Made by a program: the position numbers and the translations under genes. This document shows, in pieces, positions 1 to 10,272 of a DNA stretch of 64,000 nt. How positions within the stretch are numbered: the stretch's first letter is position 1; each line of letters begins with the position of its first letter. The notes under the pieces are model-generated. The model ran no database searches, was not told where the DNA came from, and worked only from the letters and a program-made list of their open reading frames with translations. The stretch is from Delphinapterus leucas (Eukaryota; Chordata; Mammalia; Artiodactyla; Monodontidae): contig NW_022098066.1 in assembly GCF_002288925.2 (NCBI RefSeq), forward strand, positions 83,633,867-83,697,866, written 5' to 3'.

Positions 1-188
1 ATGACAGGATACTGAGAAAGGGGGAAGAAGGAAAAAGTGAACAAAGGCACAGTAAGGATGTAAACTCCTGTGTCAGCCTCCCCTTTTGTAGTGGTTCTGA
101 GGTGCAATTTGAGCTAAGGAATCTCAGCCTTGGACAGTGTTACTGCTGAAGGGAACCAGAGGGATCCTGCTACTTCAAACCTTTCATT

Positions 189-310
189 TTACAGATGAGG
201 AAACTGAGGCCCAGAAGGGGGAACTGTCTGGCCCAAGGTCACGCAGCCCCTCAGTGCACCACAGCCCAGGTCTCTTGGGCCCTGAGTCCAGGCTCCTTTA
301 CCACATGCTC
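189..310 (-). repeat. MIR SINE fragment
   Basis: The stretch carries the MIR core in antisense (CAGATGAGGAAACTGAGGC, then a degenerate CCCAAGGTCACGCAGC). It is an ancient mammal-wide tRNA-derived SINE, well diverged and with no TSD visible. Confidence 0.8.
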
Positions 311-982
311 GGAAGGGAGATCAAGGGGCTGTCAGGAACCTTCCTGCCCTGCGCCCAGGAGGAAAGGAGACCTTGCAGTGGGCACCTCTCCCCGGCTTCC
401 TCTCCAGATCTCACCAGCCTCTTTCCTCCAACAGCAAGTGACCAGATTGCTCACAATGGACAGCGGGGACATGATACTCCGTAGGAAACTAAGCAGGGAA
501 TATTTTTAAACCACCCAACATGCCCTAGGGGGGAAAAAATCAAAACACTTTCCTAGATGCTGTGGAAAGCATTTCAAAAAGAATTCCAAGCCTAGAGGAA
601 GCATGGTAAAACAGCGATGGCTGGGGTTTTTAAAGGGCCAATGCCAATCTTCACAAAAGTACCTGGAAATGACCTGGTGTCCTGCTTGTAAGATGCCCCT
701 GGAGCACAGCGCATCTGTGAGAGGTAGATGGACGGCAAAGGCCCTCCGCTTGCATTTCTACAGCTCCTTCTAAATTGAGTAAGTGATTTATCTGCTGCTT
801 CATAAGCTGTTCTCTTTAATATACCCAAAGCTCACCATCACAGGGACTGCTGAGAGGGGCAGGGAGGAAACCCACAGGTGCAGAGAGAGAGTTTTGCTGT
901 GATCCAGCAACAAAGCTGGAGATTCAAGGCTCTCTCTCTGCCTCTCTCCCATCAACTGGTAGTTTTATCTCTTAAAATTCAA
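311..982. other. Unassigned single-copy sequence
   Basis: I recognise no repeat and no exon with paired splice signals here. Short open frames on both strands lack any recognisable protein motif. Confidence 0.5.
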
Positions 983-1385
983 GTTTCCCCTTACCTTCCT
1001 CTTTTCCTCCTGTCTGGAATTCCAGTTGGCTTCTTGGTTCTCTGGCCGCCTCTACCCCGCTGCCCACTCTTCCTTGCTCTCCAGCCTGTCGGTCGTTCCT
1101 CTCCCACCCTCTCTTTAATCGCTATCTGTCACCCTCCCTCCGCCCACTTCTTCCTACTATTTCTCTCTCCTCCCCCTTCCCCCTCGAGATCCCTCCCTCC
1201 CCTCTCTCTCTTGTGCTCCTAGAATCTTTGCTCATTTAAAGAGTTTTCTCCCGTCTACCTCCTTGCAGTCTCTCCTCACCGCGTTCTCCCCAGAAGGAGA
1301 CTGAGTCCTCCTCCCCCACCCCCTGCCCTGCCCCTGTCACTGTCGCCACAGTCCTCCCGCTGGCCCCCTCTCCCTCTGGCTGGTG
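983..1385. repeat. Pyrimidine-rich low-complexity tract
   Basis: The plus strand is dominated by C and T over about 400 bp (runs such as CCTCCCTCC and CTCTCTCTC), unlike the surroundings. It ends near a cluster of C-runs at 1313-1334. A long polypurine/polypyrimidine bias can form triplex or other non-B structures; no regulatory role can be read directly. Confidence 0.75.
1313..1334 (-). other. G-quadruplex motif (minus strand)
   Basis: Four C-runs of 5, 5, 3 and 4 bases separated by loops of 1, 2 and 2 bases meet the G3+N1-7 rule on the minus strand. The plus strand could form an i-motif. It lies inside the pyrimidine-rich tract. Confidence 0.6.
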
Positions 1386-1690
1386 GTGCGCTGCCTCCCT
1401 AGTCTTTGCCTGCTCACCCTCTGCCGGGCCACTTTCCTGGGGCGTCAGCGGGAAAGCTGGCACTACCCTGGAGATCCCTTTTCCCCATCCTTTTCCTGTC
1501 GTCAGAAAAAAAGAGTGCTCATTCCCAGAGCAGGTCTTTTGGGAAACTTCTACTATGCCCACACGAGTGAGCTAAGACTCACGAATCACGAGCACCCACA
1601 CCCAGAACAGACACCAGAGGTAACCTGAAAGCTCTAAAGGGCAGGGAGAGGGCATCTCCACTGGCCAGGACTTTCTCCTTCTCCTCTAAT
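1386..1690. other. Unassigned sequence
   Basis: About 300 bp between the pyrimidine tract and the next MIR. No repeat family or exon was recognised. Confidence 0.5.
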
Positions 1691-1935
1691 GAAAAGAGAG
1701 TGCTTTCTATGTGGCAGGCACTGGGCTAGGGGTGAGAGAGATATGGATATAGATATAGATATAATATTTTTATTTCACTTAATCATTCCGATGTCCAGTT
1801 CTCAAGGTAGACAGTTCTACATTTCACATTTGAGGAAACTGAGGTGCAGAGAAATCACGATCATGGTGACCCAGTTAGTAAATGGGAGGGTCCGGATTAG
1901 AAGTTTTAGCCAATGCCAAAAGTCACCTCTTTGCT
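1691..1935 (-). repeat. MIR SINE
   Basis: It runs from the antisense MIR 3' end (TGGCAGGCACTGGGCTA) through the core (GAGGAAACTGAGGTGCAGAG) to the tRNA-related end. A short GATATA run at about 1742-1764 interrupts it, probably a microsatellite grown inside the old SINE. Confidence 0.85.
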
Positions 1936-2189
1936 CTTTCCACAAAAGCATACAGGCCTCCCAGCTGGAACTGAGCTGACGGAAGTAAGGCTGTCTCTTA
2001 TTAAATCACATGTCACAGGTGGGCAAATTTGGAAACCGTGAGGCATCTCTACCCTCAAGCTCCCCTCATTCTCAACTACTTTCCTCAACTCCTCAACTTA
2101 TATGCTTAGCCATGGACCCAGTTGGACCGTGATAAAAGTCAACGACAGAGGTGACTACGAGTGGACTGAAATCAGACAAACCAATGACC

Positions 2190-2335
2190 AAGATCCCACA
2201 GATTGTGAGAGCTAGAAGAAAACCCCAGAGATCATCTGGGACAGCCAGGAAAACTGAGGCCCGAAGACTCAAGGCCACTCGTCAATGTCACACATAGTAC
2301 ATGGCAGAGGCAAGACCAGAGCCCAGATCCATTCC
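2190..2335 (-). repeat. MIR-like fragment
   Basis: Antisense MIR/MIR3-type core: GAGATCATCTGGGACAG, then GGAAAACTGAGGCCC and a degenerate tail ending AGAGCCCAGATCC. Strongly diverged. Confidence 0.65.
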
Positions 2336-2572
2336 TTTGCTCCACATCATCACGTTCACATATATTCACAAATATTCCAACAGTTTGCAAAACTTTGTTT
2401 CTTTAGTGGGTGATATTTTTCATGGGTGAATAAGCTTAGGATCAGCAAGAGGGGAAAGAACATGGGGCCAAATTTCCTGTGTCTAGGGAGACAGCAGCCC
2501 TGCTGAAAACAAACTCAAGATTCTTGATTGCTTAGCCAGAGTTTCCCCACCTCTTTTCCTATGTAGCTTCAG

Positions 2573-2785
2573 AGCAGGTGCTGGGACCAGACTGTCTGGG
2601 TTTGAATCCTGTCTCTACCACTTACCAGTTATGTAACAGTGGGCAAGTTAGCATAAACTCTATGCCTCTTAGTTCCCTCAACTGTAAATTAGGGATAATA
2701 ATAACTACCTCCTAGGTCATCATGAGGACTAATGCAGATGTGTAAGGCACCTGTCTGGTACATGGTAAGTGTTGTGGATGTGACT
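2573..2785 (+). repeat. MIR SINE
   Basis: Nearly full MIR in sense: TGTCTGGGTTTGAATCC (tRNA-like B-box region), CTTACCAGTTATGTAAC, CCTCAACTGTAAATTAGGG, and a 3' end with CACCTGTCTGGTACATGGTAAG. It abuts the pentanucleotide microsatellite that follows. Confidence 0.9.
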
Positions 2786-2787
2786 GC

Positions 2788-2843
2788 AAAATACAATACA
2801 ATACAATACAATACAATACAATACAATGCAATACAATGCAATG
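2788..2843 (+). repeat. (ACAAT)n microsatellite
   Basis: About eleven tandem five-base units, the last few carrying G for A (ACAATGCA), which marks the decaying edge. It sits at the 3' end of the MIR and could have grown from that tail. Confidence 0.95.
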
Positions 2844-3297
2844 CCTGCCTCCTCCTGCCTGTACTTCCCATGGCTGGTGCAAACTCCTGGGATGCAATTC
2901 AACATGTGAAACATAGGGAGCCCTGGTGATATCCAGATTCCTCTCCAAAGCAGAGATTTTCTCCACACTATGGCTTTGTCCTTACATCTCAGTCACTCGA
3001 AAAGGCTGTGGGTTCCTGGGAATACCTTATTATCTTCAGCCAGGAGATGGCCAGTTAAAGAACCCGTAAGTCTCAGTTGAAGGATCATCTGAGAGTGGGG
3101 AAGTTTTAGTGGAGTATTAACTCCTAGGTCATCAGCTGTCAAAGGAGGGTCCAGCTGAGGGCGTGGCTGAAGGTGAAGAGAGAATGCCATTTTCCTCTGA
3201 GTGCCCAGAAGGGAAGAATTGCCGAGATGTAGGTACACCCAAGATCCTGGAGCAAGTGCAGGGCACAGAAAATAATTGCTTCCACTCTGCTTGGCAG
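2844..3297. other. Unassigned sequence upstream of candidate exon
   Basis: No repeat recognised. The last 25 bases form a pyrimidine-leaning stretch ending in CAG just before the possible exon at 3298. Confidence 0.45.
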
Positions 3298-3357
3298 GTA
3301 GAGAATAAGACAGTGAAGAAACTGGATGGGTTGCTAGAGGTGATCCAGGAGGTCCAA
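3298..3357 (+). CDS. Possible 60-bp internal coding exon (20 codons)
   Basis: A stretch ending TTCCACTCTGCTTGGCAG looks like a good splice acceptor, and GTAAGT follows at 3358 as a strong donor. Between them lie exactly 60 bases, open in the phase that reads V-E-N-K-T-V-K-K-L-D then G-L-L-E-V-I-Q-E-V-Q. The peptide is charged and heptad-like with leucine, valine and isoleucine, as in a short coiled-coil or amphipathic helix. A 60-bp phase-0 exon could be a cassette exon. Against it: I do not recognise the protein, the donor's -1 base is A rather than G, no partner exon was found in the window, and one such pairing can arise by chance in 64 kb. Function unknown. Confidence 0.25.
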
Positions 3358-3855
3358 GTAAGTGCTGAGAGAAGACTGAGTTCTTGAACTCAGATCATCC
3401 CAGCTCAACGAAGTCGAGCAGCCCTCCAGCCAGGTACTCTGCTCAAGATGGCATCTAGGACAGAGTGTATTTGATGTCCCAAAGCTAAGCTGCTTTGGCA
3501 AGGTCTTCAGAACTCTGGTTTATTCCTCACCATAAGGCCCCTGACAAAAGTTAGGAAACTTTTGTCATTTGGGCTATAGATCCAAGGTGATTGTCTAAAG
3601 GGGCTGAATCTGGCTATCACCACATATTAAGAAGGATGCCACGAGCGGATGCCCGATGCCCCGGAAAAGAAGGTGTAGGCAAAGAGCCAGGGGTGGGCAC
3701 GGAGGTTCTGTCATGTCCTCCCCGTCATTCTCACGTTCAGCTTAAGAAAGGGTCTTAGGGGTGCCAAGGTCTGTGTTCCACTCAAAAAATATGGAGAACT
3801 CAGAGGATTTAGAGAGGAAGCCAAAATCTGGTCAAAGAATACCTGTAAGGAAAGC
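3358..3855. other. Unassigned sequence
   Basis: No repeat or gene recognised between the candidate exon and the next MIR. Confidence 0.45.
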
Positions 3856-3856
3856 T

Positions 3857-4050
3857 GTAGATGTGGGCCTTCTATGGACCAGGCATTCTCACCTCACAAC
3901 ACTGCAAGTTAGATACTACGTTATTATTTCCATTCTACAGAAAAGAAAATTCAGACACAGAGAAGTTTAGCAACTTGCCCAAGATTATTCAGTTAATAGG
4001 TGGAGAAAATGTCTGCCTGATGCTAAAGGCCAGGCACTTTCTCCCCATGG
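3857..4050 (-). repeat. MIR SINE
   Basis: Antisense MIR with TTCTATGGACCAGGCATT, ATTTCCATTCTACAGAAAAG, CAACTTGCCCAAGATTATTC and CAGTTAATAGGTGGAGAAAA. A 167-codon open frame (3861-4364) starts within it, which argues against that frame being a gene. Confidence 0.85.
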
Positions 4051-5580
4051 CTGTAAAGGAAATTCTCATGAAACCCGTTTATCTGGTCAGAGAGGGGAGC
4101 ACGGGGCCCTCCAGCTGGGAGCAAACAGGCCTGCAGGCGGCACAAGAAGGATGGGCTCCAGCCCTAGCAGGAGAGATTGTCTTTGACCATGACTATGAAG
4201 GTGGTCCAGCATCATCTGAGATTTCCGGGAAGAGACACAGTCACGTTTTCTACGAGTCTTTTAAAGGTGGCATTTTGAAAAGTGCATCTTCGTTGCGTCT
4301 CCTTATAGACAAGAGGGCAAATGAACAAACCTTTCAGTGTCTCCTCTATCCAATGAATCTCTGACTCTATGAGTTTCCTTCCCAAGACGGTGAGGTCCAG
4401 ATGTTTAAAGAGCCACTTCCCTTAGTGCCTACAGGATAACGCATGCAAATAAGTTCTGCCCGCACCTACATGCGAGAGCGATGAGTCCCCCGCCCCGGCC
4501 TCACTGGAGGGCATAAATGGGTAATTGGAGCCCTGGTTTGTGGGCTGAGGTCACACTTTTCTGCCAGTGGAGATTCAGACACCACAGGCATAAGCTGTCC
4601 CCTTTAAGACTTTTACTTTCCGGATAGTGGCTAAAATGGGAAAGAACACCCTGTTCCAAGAAGTAGAAAGCAAAAGAAACACAGACTTCCTTGCCCCTGG
4701 TACTCTGACCTATGAATCTACTCTCCACACATCTCTAGTTTTAGCCCCAAAGAAAAGGTCTAAGTCATATCCATACCTCTTCTTGGGCTTAAAGCAGATG
4801 GGATCTTTTGGGTTCACAAATTGAACTCTGTGGTGGGCTTGGGCCTGCAGCCTCCATGGAAATGAGAAGAGGAGAAGGAGGAGGGGGAATCCAGTATCAG
4901 CCAAGCCTGATTCTCTCCCACTGAAGTCAGGACATGAAGGCAATAGCTGGATGCAGCCTCACTGGGGCTCTGTGAGTCCCAGGTCCAAGGATTGCATCCT
5001 ATGACAAAAACTGGGACCTTCCTCTGGGAAATCTTAGAATGGCATTTGTCCTCTAGATCTGAATGGAAGTCCTTGAAAGCAAGAAGACTGGGAGTCTTAT
5101 GATATTTTGGTTGAATTATAAGCAGTGACTAGAATGTGCAGTGTATACTCGGAGCACACCTCTTTCTCTTCTAACAAATGATGCATCCTTGGTCTACCCC
5201 CATCTACCCGCCTCACAAGGACTAAAAAGGGTTTGCTTCACCTTTATTTTGAAAGGTGTTTTCAGTCAAGTCCAAGATATGGTGCTAGGTGATCTACTGG
5301 CAAGTCTCTTAAAATACAAGGTCAAGAAACGTTCCGTCAAATATGCCATTAACACAAGTGCCCTGAGACAAATCACTCCAAAGTAGAGGTATTTCCTTGC
5401 ATGTAAAATAGAGATACAATACCCCAAGCCTGTCTTAATAATTTAGCCAATAACATTCAAAACCTAATTCAAGAGCAAAAGTTTTACATCTCCTCCCAAA
5501 TTAGTGTCTAGATTCAGCTCTGGCTCCTGGGGTCAAGTTATTAAAGAGGATTAGAGGCATTTAGAAGATTAAGACTATTC
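4051..5580. other. Unassigned 1.5-kb stretch
   Basis: No repeat family recognised and no exon with paired splice signals seen. It may be unique sequence or repeats too old to read by eye. Confidence 0.45.
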
Positions 5581-5582
5581 CC

Positions 5583-5602
5583 TGTTTTGTTTTGTTTTGT
5601 TT
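5583..5602 (+). repeat. Short (TTTTG)n run
   Basis: Three to four TTTTG units ending in TTTTTCCC. The following AAAGGTAAGT looks like a splice donor, but the frames on either side close quickly. Confidence 0.8.
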
Positions 5603-5960
5603 TTCCCAAAGGTAAGTCTCACATTCAGTCAGCTAAGTACTCAAGGTAGAATAGACAGAACTTGGGGCAAAAAAGCTTGTGGTTAGAGCGCTTGGGTTCA
5701 GATCTCGACTCCATTCAGCAGCTGTGGGACCTCTTTTGCCATGTGGGGACCCATTTGGAACCTCAGAGTTGGTATATGATTATTTTAAGTTGAAGACATT
5801 TGAGATTCATCAGAGGCAGAAAGAAGCCTTCTTGGAGCTTCCCTTATCTGACTAGAAGCAGAAACTTCTGGGAAATGAAGCTACTATAAATCCCCTCTCC
5901 AGGGGAGTTTCATGGCCATGAAGAAGATGGAAAGACCACTCTACTTGCATAAACAAGCAT
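5603..5960. other. Unassigned sequence
   Basis: About 70 bases near 5680 resemble the 5' part of a MIR (CGCTTGGGTTCAGATC), but too weakly to call. Nothing else recognised. Confidence 0.4.
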
Positions 5961-5976
5961 TATCACAAACTTTCTT

Positions 5977-6186
5977 TTTTTTTTTAAACCTCTTCTTGTT
6001 TTTTTTTAATATTTATTTATTTATTTGGTTGCGCTGGGTCTTAGTTGCGGCTGGTGGGCTCCTTAGTTGTGGTATGCGAACTCTTAGTTGCGGCATGTGG
6101 GATCTAGTTCCCTGACCAGGGATAGAACCCGGGCGCCCTGAATTGGGAGCGCAGAGTCTTAACCACTGAGCCACCAGGGAAGTCCC
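5977..6186 (-). mobile_element. CHR-type tRNA SINE (older subtype)
   Basis: Antisense SINE: poly-T and ATTTATTTATTT tail first, the CCACCAGGGAAGTCCC 5' end last. Direct repeats of 16 bp (TATCACAAACTTTCTT) at 5961-5976 and 6187-6202 are identical, showing L1-mediated insertion. The body has GGGATCTAGTTCCCTGACC, separating this subtype from the younger copies with TGGGATC-TTCCC. The tRNA-like promoter is degraded. Confidence 0.95.
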
Positions 6187-6489
6187 TATCACAAACTTTC
6201 TTATTATCTCCCATTTGGTCTCCTAAAAACCTATTTGTCTTTTCTAAAGAAACCTGTTTATTCCTCCTGTAGAAGTCTTTACTCCACCCCTCTCTTCCCT
6301 AAATTAAATACATAAGCCTCTAACTTTAACCATTTAGTGAGCTAACTACTTTTGTTAGCTCCCCTATGCATATGAAAAAATTCTCTTTTTCTGCTCTTAG
6401 TCTCTTTCGTGATTTTAATTCACATGCCCCCAAATTACTGAACCTAAAGGACAGAGGACAATTTTTTTTTCTCCTTGACAGCCACATCT

Positions 6490-6605
6490 GGCTCATTTTT
6501 AAAGTAAGGATAATGCTAGTAACTATCAAACTTATAGATTGGTTATGAAGATCGAATGAGATGTATATCACGTTTGACATATAGTGAGTGCTAAATAAAT
6601 ATTCT
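6490..6605 (+). repeat. MIR 3' half
   Basis: Sense-strand MIR 3' portion: AAAGTAAGGATAATGCTAGT, GAAGATCGAATGAGATGTA and CATATAGTGAGTGCTAAATA. The 5' part is not recognisable. Confidence 0.75.
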
Positions 6606-6621
6606 CTCTCACACATATAGA

Positions 6622-6690
6622 ATACATAGAGAGAGGTAGACAGATCGATAGATAAATAGATACAGATAGATACATACAAACATACAGCAT
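6622..6690. repeat. Degenerate GATA-type microsatellite
   Basis: Imperfect tetranucleotide sequence (GATCGATAGATAAATAGATA, then ACATACAAACATACA). It directly follows the MIR 3' end. Confidence 0.8.
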
Positions 6691-7002
6691 ACTATGAATC
6701 ATGTGTCTGTTCTGAAGATGAAAATTAAGTTATAGGTGGGAGACTACTTTGTAAAGAGATAAAAGATTAACAGTGGAACATGGTGTGATCACTATTATAA
6801 TAGCTATAACTATTATGGCCGCCTTTAAGCAAGGCCACCAGATATGGCCATGCAGGTTGTGCACTGCGCGCATCCAAAAGTGCCATTCACATATTACCTT
6901 CCCTTTGTACCCGAGAGCACGTGACAACTGCTTTTCCAGGCAGACTTGTACTTCCCTCACAGCATCCTCCTCCCAGAGTCTCAGGAACAGCACCCGCTCT
7001 GT

Positions 7003-7165
7003 AGAGTCATTCATTCACTAATCATTAATTCAGTGAAGGTATACTGAGGACCTACTATATGTGAGGACAGAGCATACAAAGATAAATGAGATGCAAGTTC
7101 TGGCCTGATGTTCCGCAAGGCTGGGAGACAGCCCAGTGCACCAATAAGCTGAACGCAGTGTAATG
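7003..7165 (-). repeat. L2 LINE 3' end
   Basis: Antisense L2 end: ATTCATTCACTAATC, GAGGACCTACTATATGTGAG, ACAAAGATAAATGAGATGC, GGGAGACAGCCCAGTG. Only the 3' UTR remains. Confidence 0.7.
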
Positions 7166-7323
7166 AATGCAAAAGTGAGCAATATGCACAAAAGAGGTAC
7201 AAGAGGTTAGAAGGTTACCAACTTTCCTTCTAAGTGGTGGTAGTCGTGGGGTTGGGGGCGTAGTGGTAATCAACAGTAGCAAAAAGTGAGAAAGTCTACT
7301 TCCCTTCAAAAATAAAAGTACCA

Positions 7324-7634
7324 GGACTTCCCTGGTGGTGCAGTGGTTAAGAATCCGCCTGCCAATGCATGGGATACAGGTTCAAGCCCTGATCCGGGAG
7401 GATTCCACATGCCGTGGAGCAACTAAGCCCATGTGCCACAACTACTGGAGCCCATGCACCTACAGCCCGTGTTCCGCAGCAAGAGAAGCCACTGCAATGA
7501 GAAGCCCATGCGCTGCAACAAAGAGTAGCCCCCGCTCGCTGCAACTAGAGAACACCCGTGTGCAGCAACGAAGACCAAACGCAGCGAAAAATAAATAAAT
7601 AAATAAAATTTAATAAATAAATAAATAAATAAAA
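7324..7634 (+). mobile_element. CHR-type tRNA SINE (long, AAATAAAT tail)
   Basis: Sense copy of about 300 bp from GGACTTCCCTGGTGGTGCAG to a double AAATAAAT tail. It includes the 3' segment with CAAAGAGTAGCCCCCGCTCG that the short poly-A subtype lacks. The B-box region reads GGTTCAAGCCC. No clean TSD: both flanks are A-rich. Confidence 0.95.
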
Positions 7635-7999
7635 TCCCCACAAGCACCCTAACAAGAAAGAGTCAAAACATCTCTGTAATGGGTCCAGACCGCCAGAGAA
7701 AGCCAGTGAGGATCATAGTTTATGGCAAGAAAGGACTGGCCACTCTGCTGAGAACCCCCATCAAGCTTCTCTGGCAGAAGGAAGGTTCGGAAATAGCTCC
7801 CTCAACACCAGACCAAACCCAGCCCCAGCTTTGGAGAATGGACAGGCGTCTATCACTTAAATCCCACATCCAGTGGATTTCAAATGTTGATTCTGGTCTA
7901 ACATGAAGGCTCAGTTCTCAGATGATATACCGAAGTCTGCCAGCTCTGGACAGCTGGCCTCTGTGCAACTGCACAGCCTCTTTGAGGTCGTAAGTTGGA
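7635..7999. other. Unassigned sequence
   Basis: Nothing recognised between the SINE tail and the next MIR. Confidence 0.4.
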
Positions 8000-8165
8000 G
8001 TCAGAAGGCTGGAGATGGAATCTCAACCCTGTCCCTTACTTGTTGTGTGATCCTGGGCAAACTACTGAGCTGCAACATCCTTGTCTGTAAAATGGTCATA
8101 ATAACACTATCTTCACAAATTTGTTCTTTGGACACCATACACCTTTGTTACTATTGCAAGCTCTG
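8000..8165 (+). repeat. MIR SINE
   Basis: Sense MIR: CTTACTTGTTGTGTGATCCT, GGGCAAACTACTGAG, then TGTCTGTAAAATGGTCATAA. The 3' end is lost. Confidence 0.85.
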
Positions 8166-8985
8166 GGTTGGAGGTGAGATCTCAGGAGAGAGGCAGAGAC
8201 ACAGAGGTCCCTTCCACTCTCATACAGGTCTTGCATCCCCAGAGATACCTGCCCACCATCTTCTCAGGAGCCTCTGGAACTTTTCACAGAAAGGAGATCT
8301 TGCTGCTGAGCAAGGAGCATTGTGCAACTAAGCTGGTGAGCTCAGCCCTTCCCGGGGCTCCAGAGCTTTAATTTGTAAAGAAGGAATTCTGAAGCTATCA
8401 GAAAGGAAGTCAAATTGTTTTCGGAAAACAATAGCAAAGTAACTACAAGTCATTAGCTTCCTCCCTGGGGCCTGAAATCAAGCTCCCGTGGGTAGCTGAA
8501 AGGACTGGTACCACTGTTTACTTAAAGACCTCTGGACAAGACCTATAAATTAATTCCTGTGCATGACTTTCTGGAATGACAGGAGGTGAGTCATGGAAGT
8601 GGGAGAATGCCTGAGAGTGGAGAAGAGATTTTTATTTCTTCAGGGTATCGCTAAATCCCTGATGCTGGCCTGCTTTTTCTGGTCCTTTGGGTGAGGGTTT
8701 CATTTGGATACAAACGTGCCAGTGGACATCTGCTCTCTGAGATGGCTCTTAGTAAGTTTCTTCCCAGAACAGAAAACCAAAAGAAAACCCTGTTCCTGCC
8801 CTCCCCCTGCAGGCCTCCAGGAAGCCAAATGCTTCTCAGGCAGGGTGCTCTAGAAATTCTTCTCTGGGCAGGAATCTCCTCAGTAGCAGGAGTGGACCAA
8901 AGTTAGGATCCAGGATCATGACTTCTTAGAGGGGTGTCTCACAGGTATCAAGAACTCACAGATAACAGGACACTGGAGCTTAAAG
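8166..8985. other. Unassigned sequence
   Basis: About 0.8 kb. A strong donor-like GAGGTGAGT at about 8584 has no frame open back to a good acceptor. No repeats recognised. Confidence 0.45.
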
Positions 8986-9085
8986 AGAACTTAAAGAGCG
9001 ACTGGACCAGATGAGGATCCTGAGGCCCCCAGTGGGGAAGCGGCTTGTCCAAGTTCAGCAGCAGAAGCCAGATCTCTCAAAGAAT
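8986..9085 (-). repeat. MIR-like fragment
   Basis: Antisense core: CTGGACCAGATGAGGATCCT, GAGGCCCCCAGTGG, GGCTTGTCCAAGTTCAGCAG. Confidence 0.65.
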
Positions 9086-9205
9086 AGAGGAAACCTGGGA
9101 CTTCCCTTGGGGCTGAACAAGCCAATTGATTGATAATAGACCCTCTGACCTCTGCTAGGGCGTTTAGCTGAAAGTCACTGGAGCTTAACATATTAAAAAC
9201 TAGGG

Positions 9206-9412
9206 TGGGCTTCCCTGGTGGCGCAGTGGTTGAGAGTCCACCTGCCGATGCAGGGGACACAGGTTCGTGCCCCGGTCTGGGACGATCCCACATGTCGCGG
9301 AGCAGCTGGGCCCGTGAACCATGGCCGCTGAGCCTGCGCGTCCGGAGCCTGTGCTCCGCAACAGGAGAGGCCACAACAGTGAGAGGCCCGCGTACCGCAA
9401 AAAAAAAAAAAA
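9206..9412 (+). mobile_element. CHR-type tRNA SINE (short poly-A subtype)
   Basis: About 205 bp from GGGCTTCCCTGGTGGCGCAG to CCGCGTACCGC plus poly-A. An 11-bp TSD (AAAAACTAGGG) lies at 9195-9205 and 9413-9423. The A-box TGGCGCAGTGG is intact; the B-box reads GGTTCGTGCCC, one change from consensus. Low divergence and a pure A tail suggest a young, probably cetacean-specific insertion. Confidence 0.97.
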
Positions 9413-9423
9413 AAAAACTAGGG

Positions 9424-9950
9424 AAAAGACACGATTTCCTGACCTCTGTAGATCTTGGAACAACTTGTTTCCAAGAGCTAGAAGATGACTCTAGATCCTG
9501 AAGGTTTCTGAGAGGAGATGCAAAACTTTGGATCTTGAGCTGTTTTTAAACATCTTTGGCCAAATCATGTACTTGATGATTTGGAGTTTAGCCAGAGGAT
9601 TTTAATTTAATATTACATGCATGGACCTCTAGAAGATTTATGGTGAGCTTCATGGAGCCTAGAAACCCCTATATTCATACACAAAGCTTTAGGGGAAGAG
9701 GGACCATATTCTTGATCTGATTCACAAAACACTCTTGCCCCAGAAAAGGTCAAAGATCATTGCTCTAGGTCTAGAAAGTCAGGAAAGGTTAGGTGCCACC
9801 AACCTCCAAAGTAATTGAAACAGCTGACAAATCTAACAGAGGCCAACATGTTCTACCTCTCCCCTGACCTAGAAGCCTCTTAGCAAACAGAATGAAATCT
9901 GTTCCATTGACATGAAGTGAGTTTCTCTGTTCAATCTTCATCTGTCAGGT
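9424..9950. other. Unassigned sequence
   Basis: About 500 bp. Parts near 9660-9770 look like a decayed interspersed repeat, but I cannot name a family. Confidence 0.4.
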
Positions 9951-9954
9951 CTGG

Positions 9955-10085
9955 AAAAACCTTATGAGATCAGCTTGTCCACTCCTTCCTTTTTATAACT
10001 TTTCTAAACTCACACAGCTATCCAAAACCAGAGCCCACCTTTCATCACACCTAATCCAGCACTCTTTCCACTGCCTCATAACATT
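9955..10085 (-). repeat. MIR-like fragment
   Basis: Degenerate antisense MIR features: AAACTCACACAGCTATCC, AACCAGAGCCCACC, CCAGCACTCTTTCCACTGCC. Confidence 0.6.
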
Positions 10086-10245
10086 TCCAAGTGCTTATTA
10101 AGCACCTTCTAGATGGTCATGAAATTGTCCCAAATGCTAGAGGAGCTTCAGGATTACAAGACCCAGCTCTGACCTCACTGAATTTGTAAATGTATTGGGA
10201 AAATAAACGCACCTGCCTAAAACAAAGAATTTTTTCTTTAAAGCC
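10086..10245 (-). repeat. L2 LINE 3' fragment
   Basis: Antisense L2-like order: TTATTAAGCACCTTCTAG, CAAATGCTAGAGGAGCTTC, AGGATTACAAGACCCAGC. Diverged. Confidence 0.55.
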
Positions 10246-10272
10246 TCTCTCAACAATTGGGGAAAGGGGAGT

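Noticed and set aside
3861..4364. 167-codon plus-strand frame
   Set aside because: Its first part is an antisense MIR, and no splice or start context supports it.
5603..5640. AAAGGTAAGT donor-like sequence after a poly-T stretch
   Set aside because: Frames on either side close within about a dozen codons.
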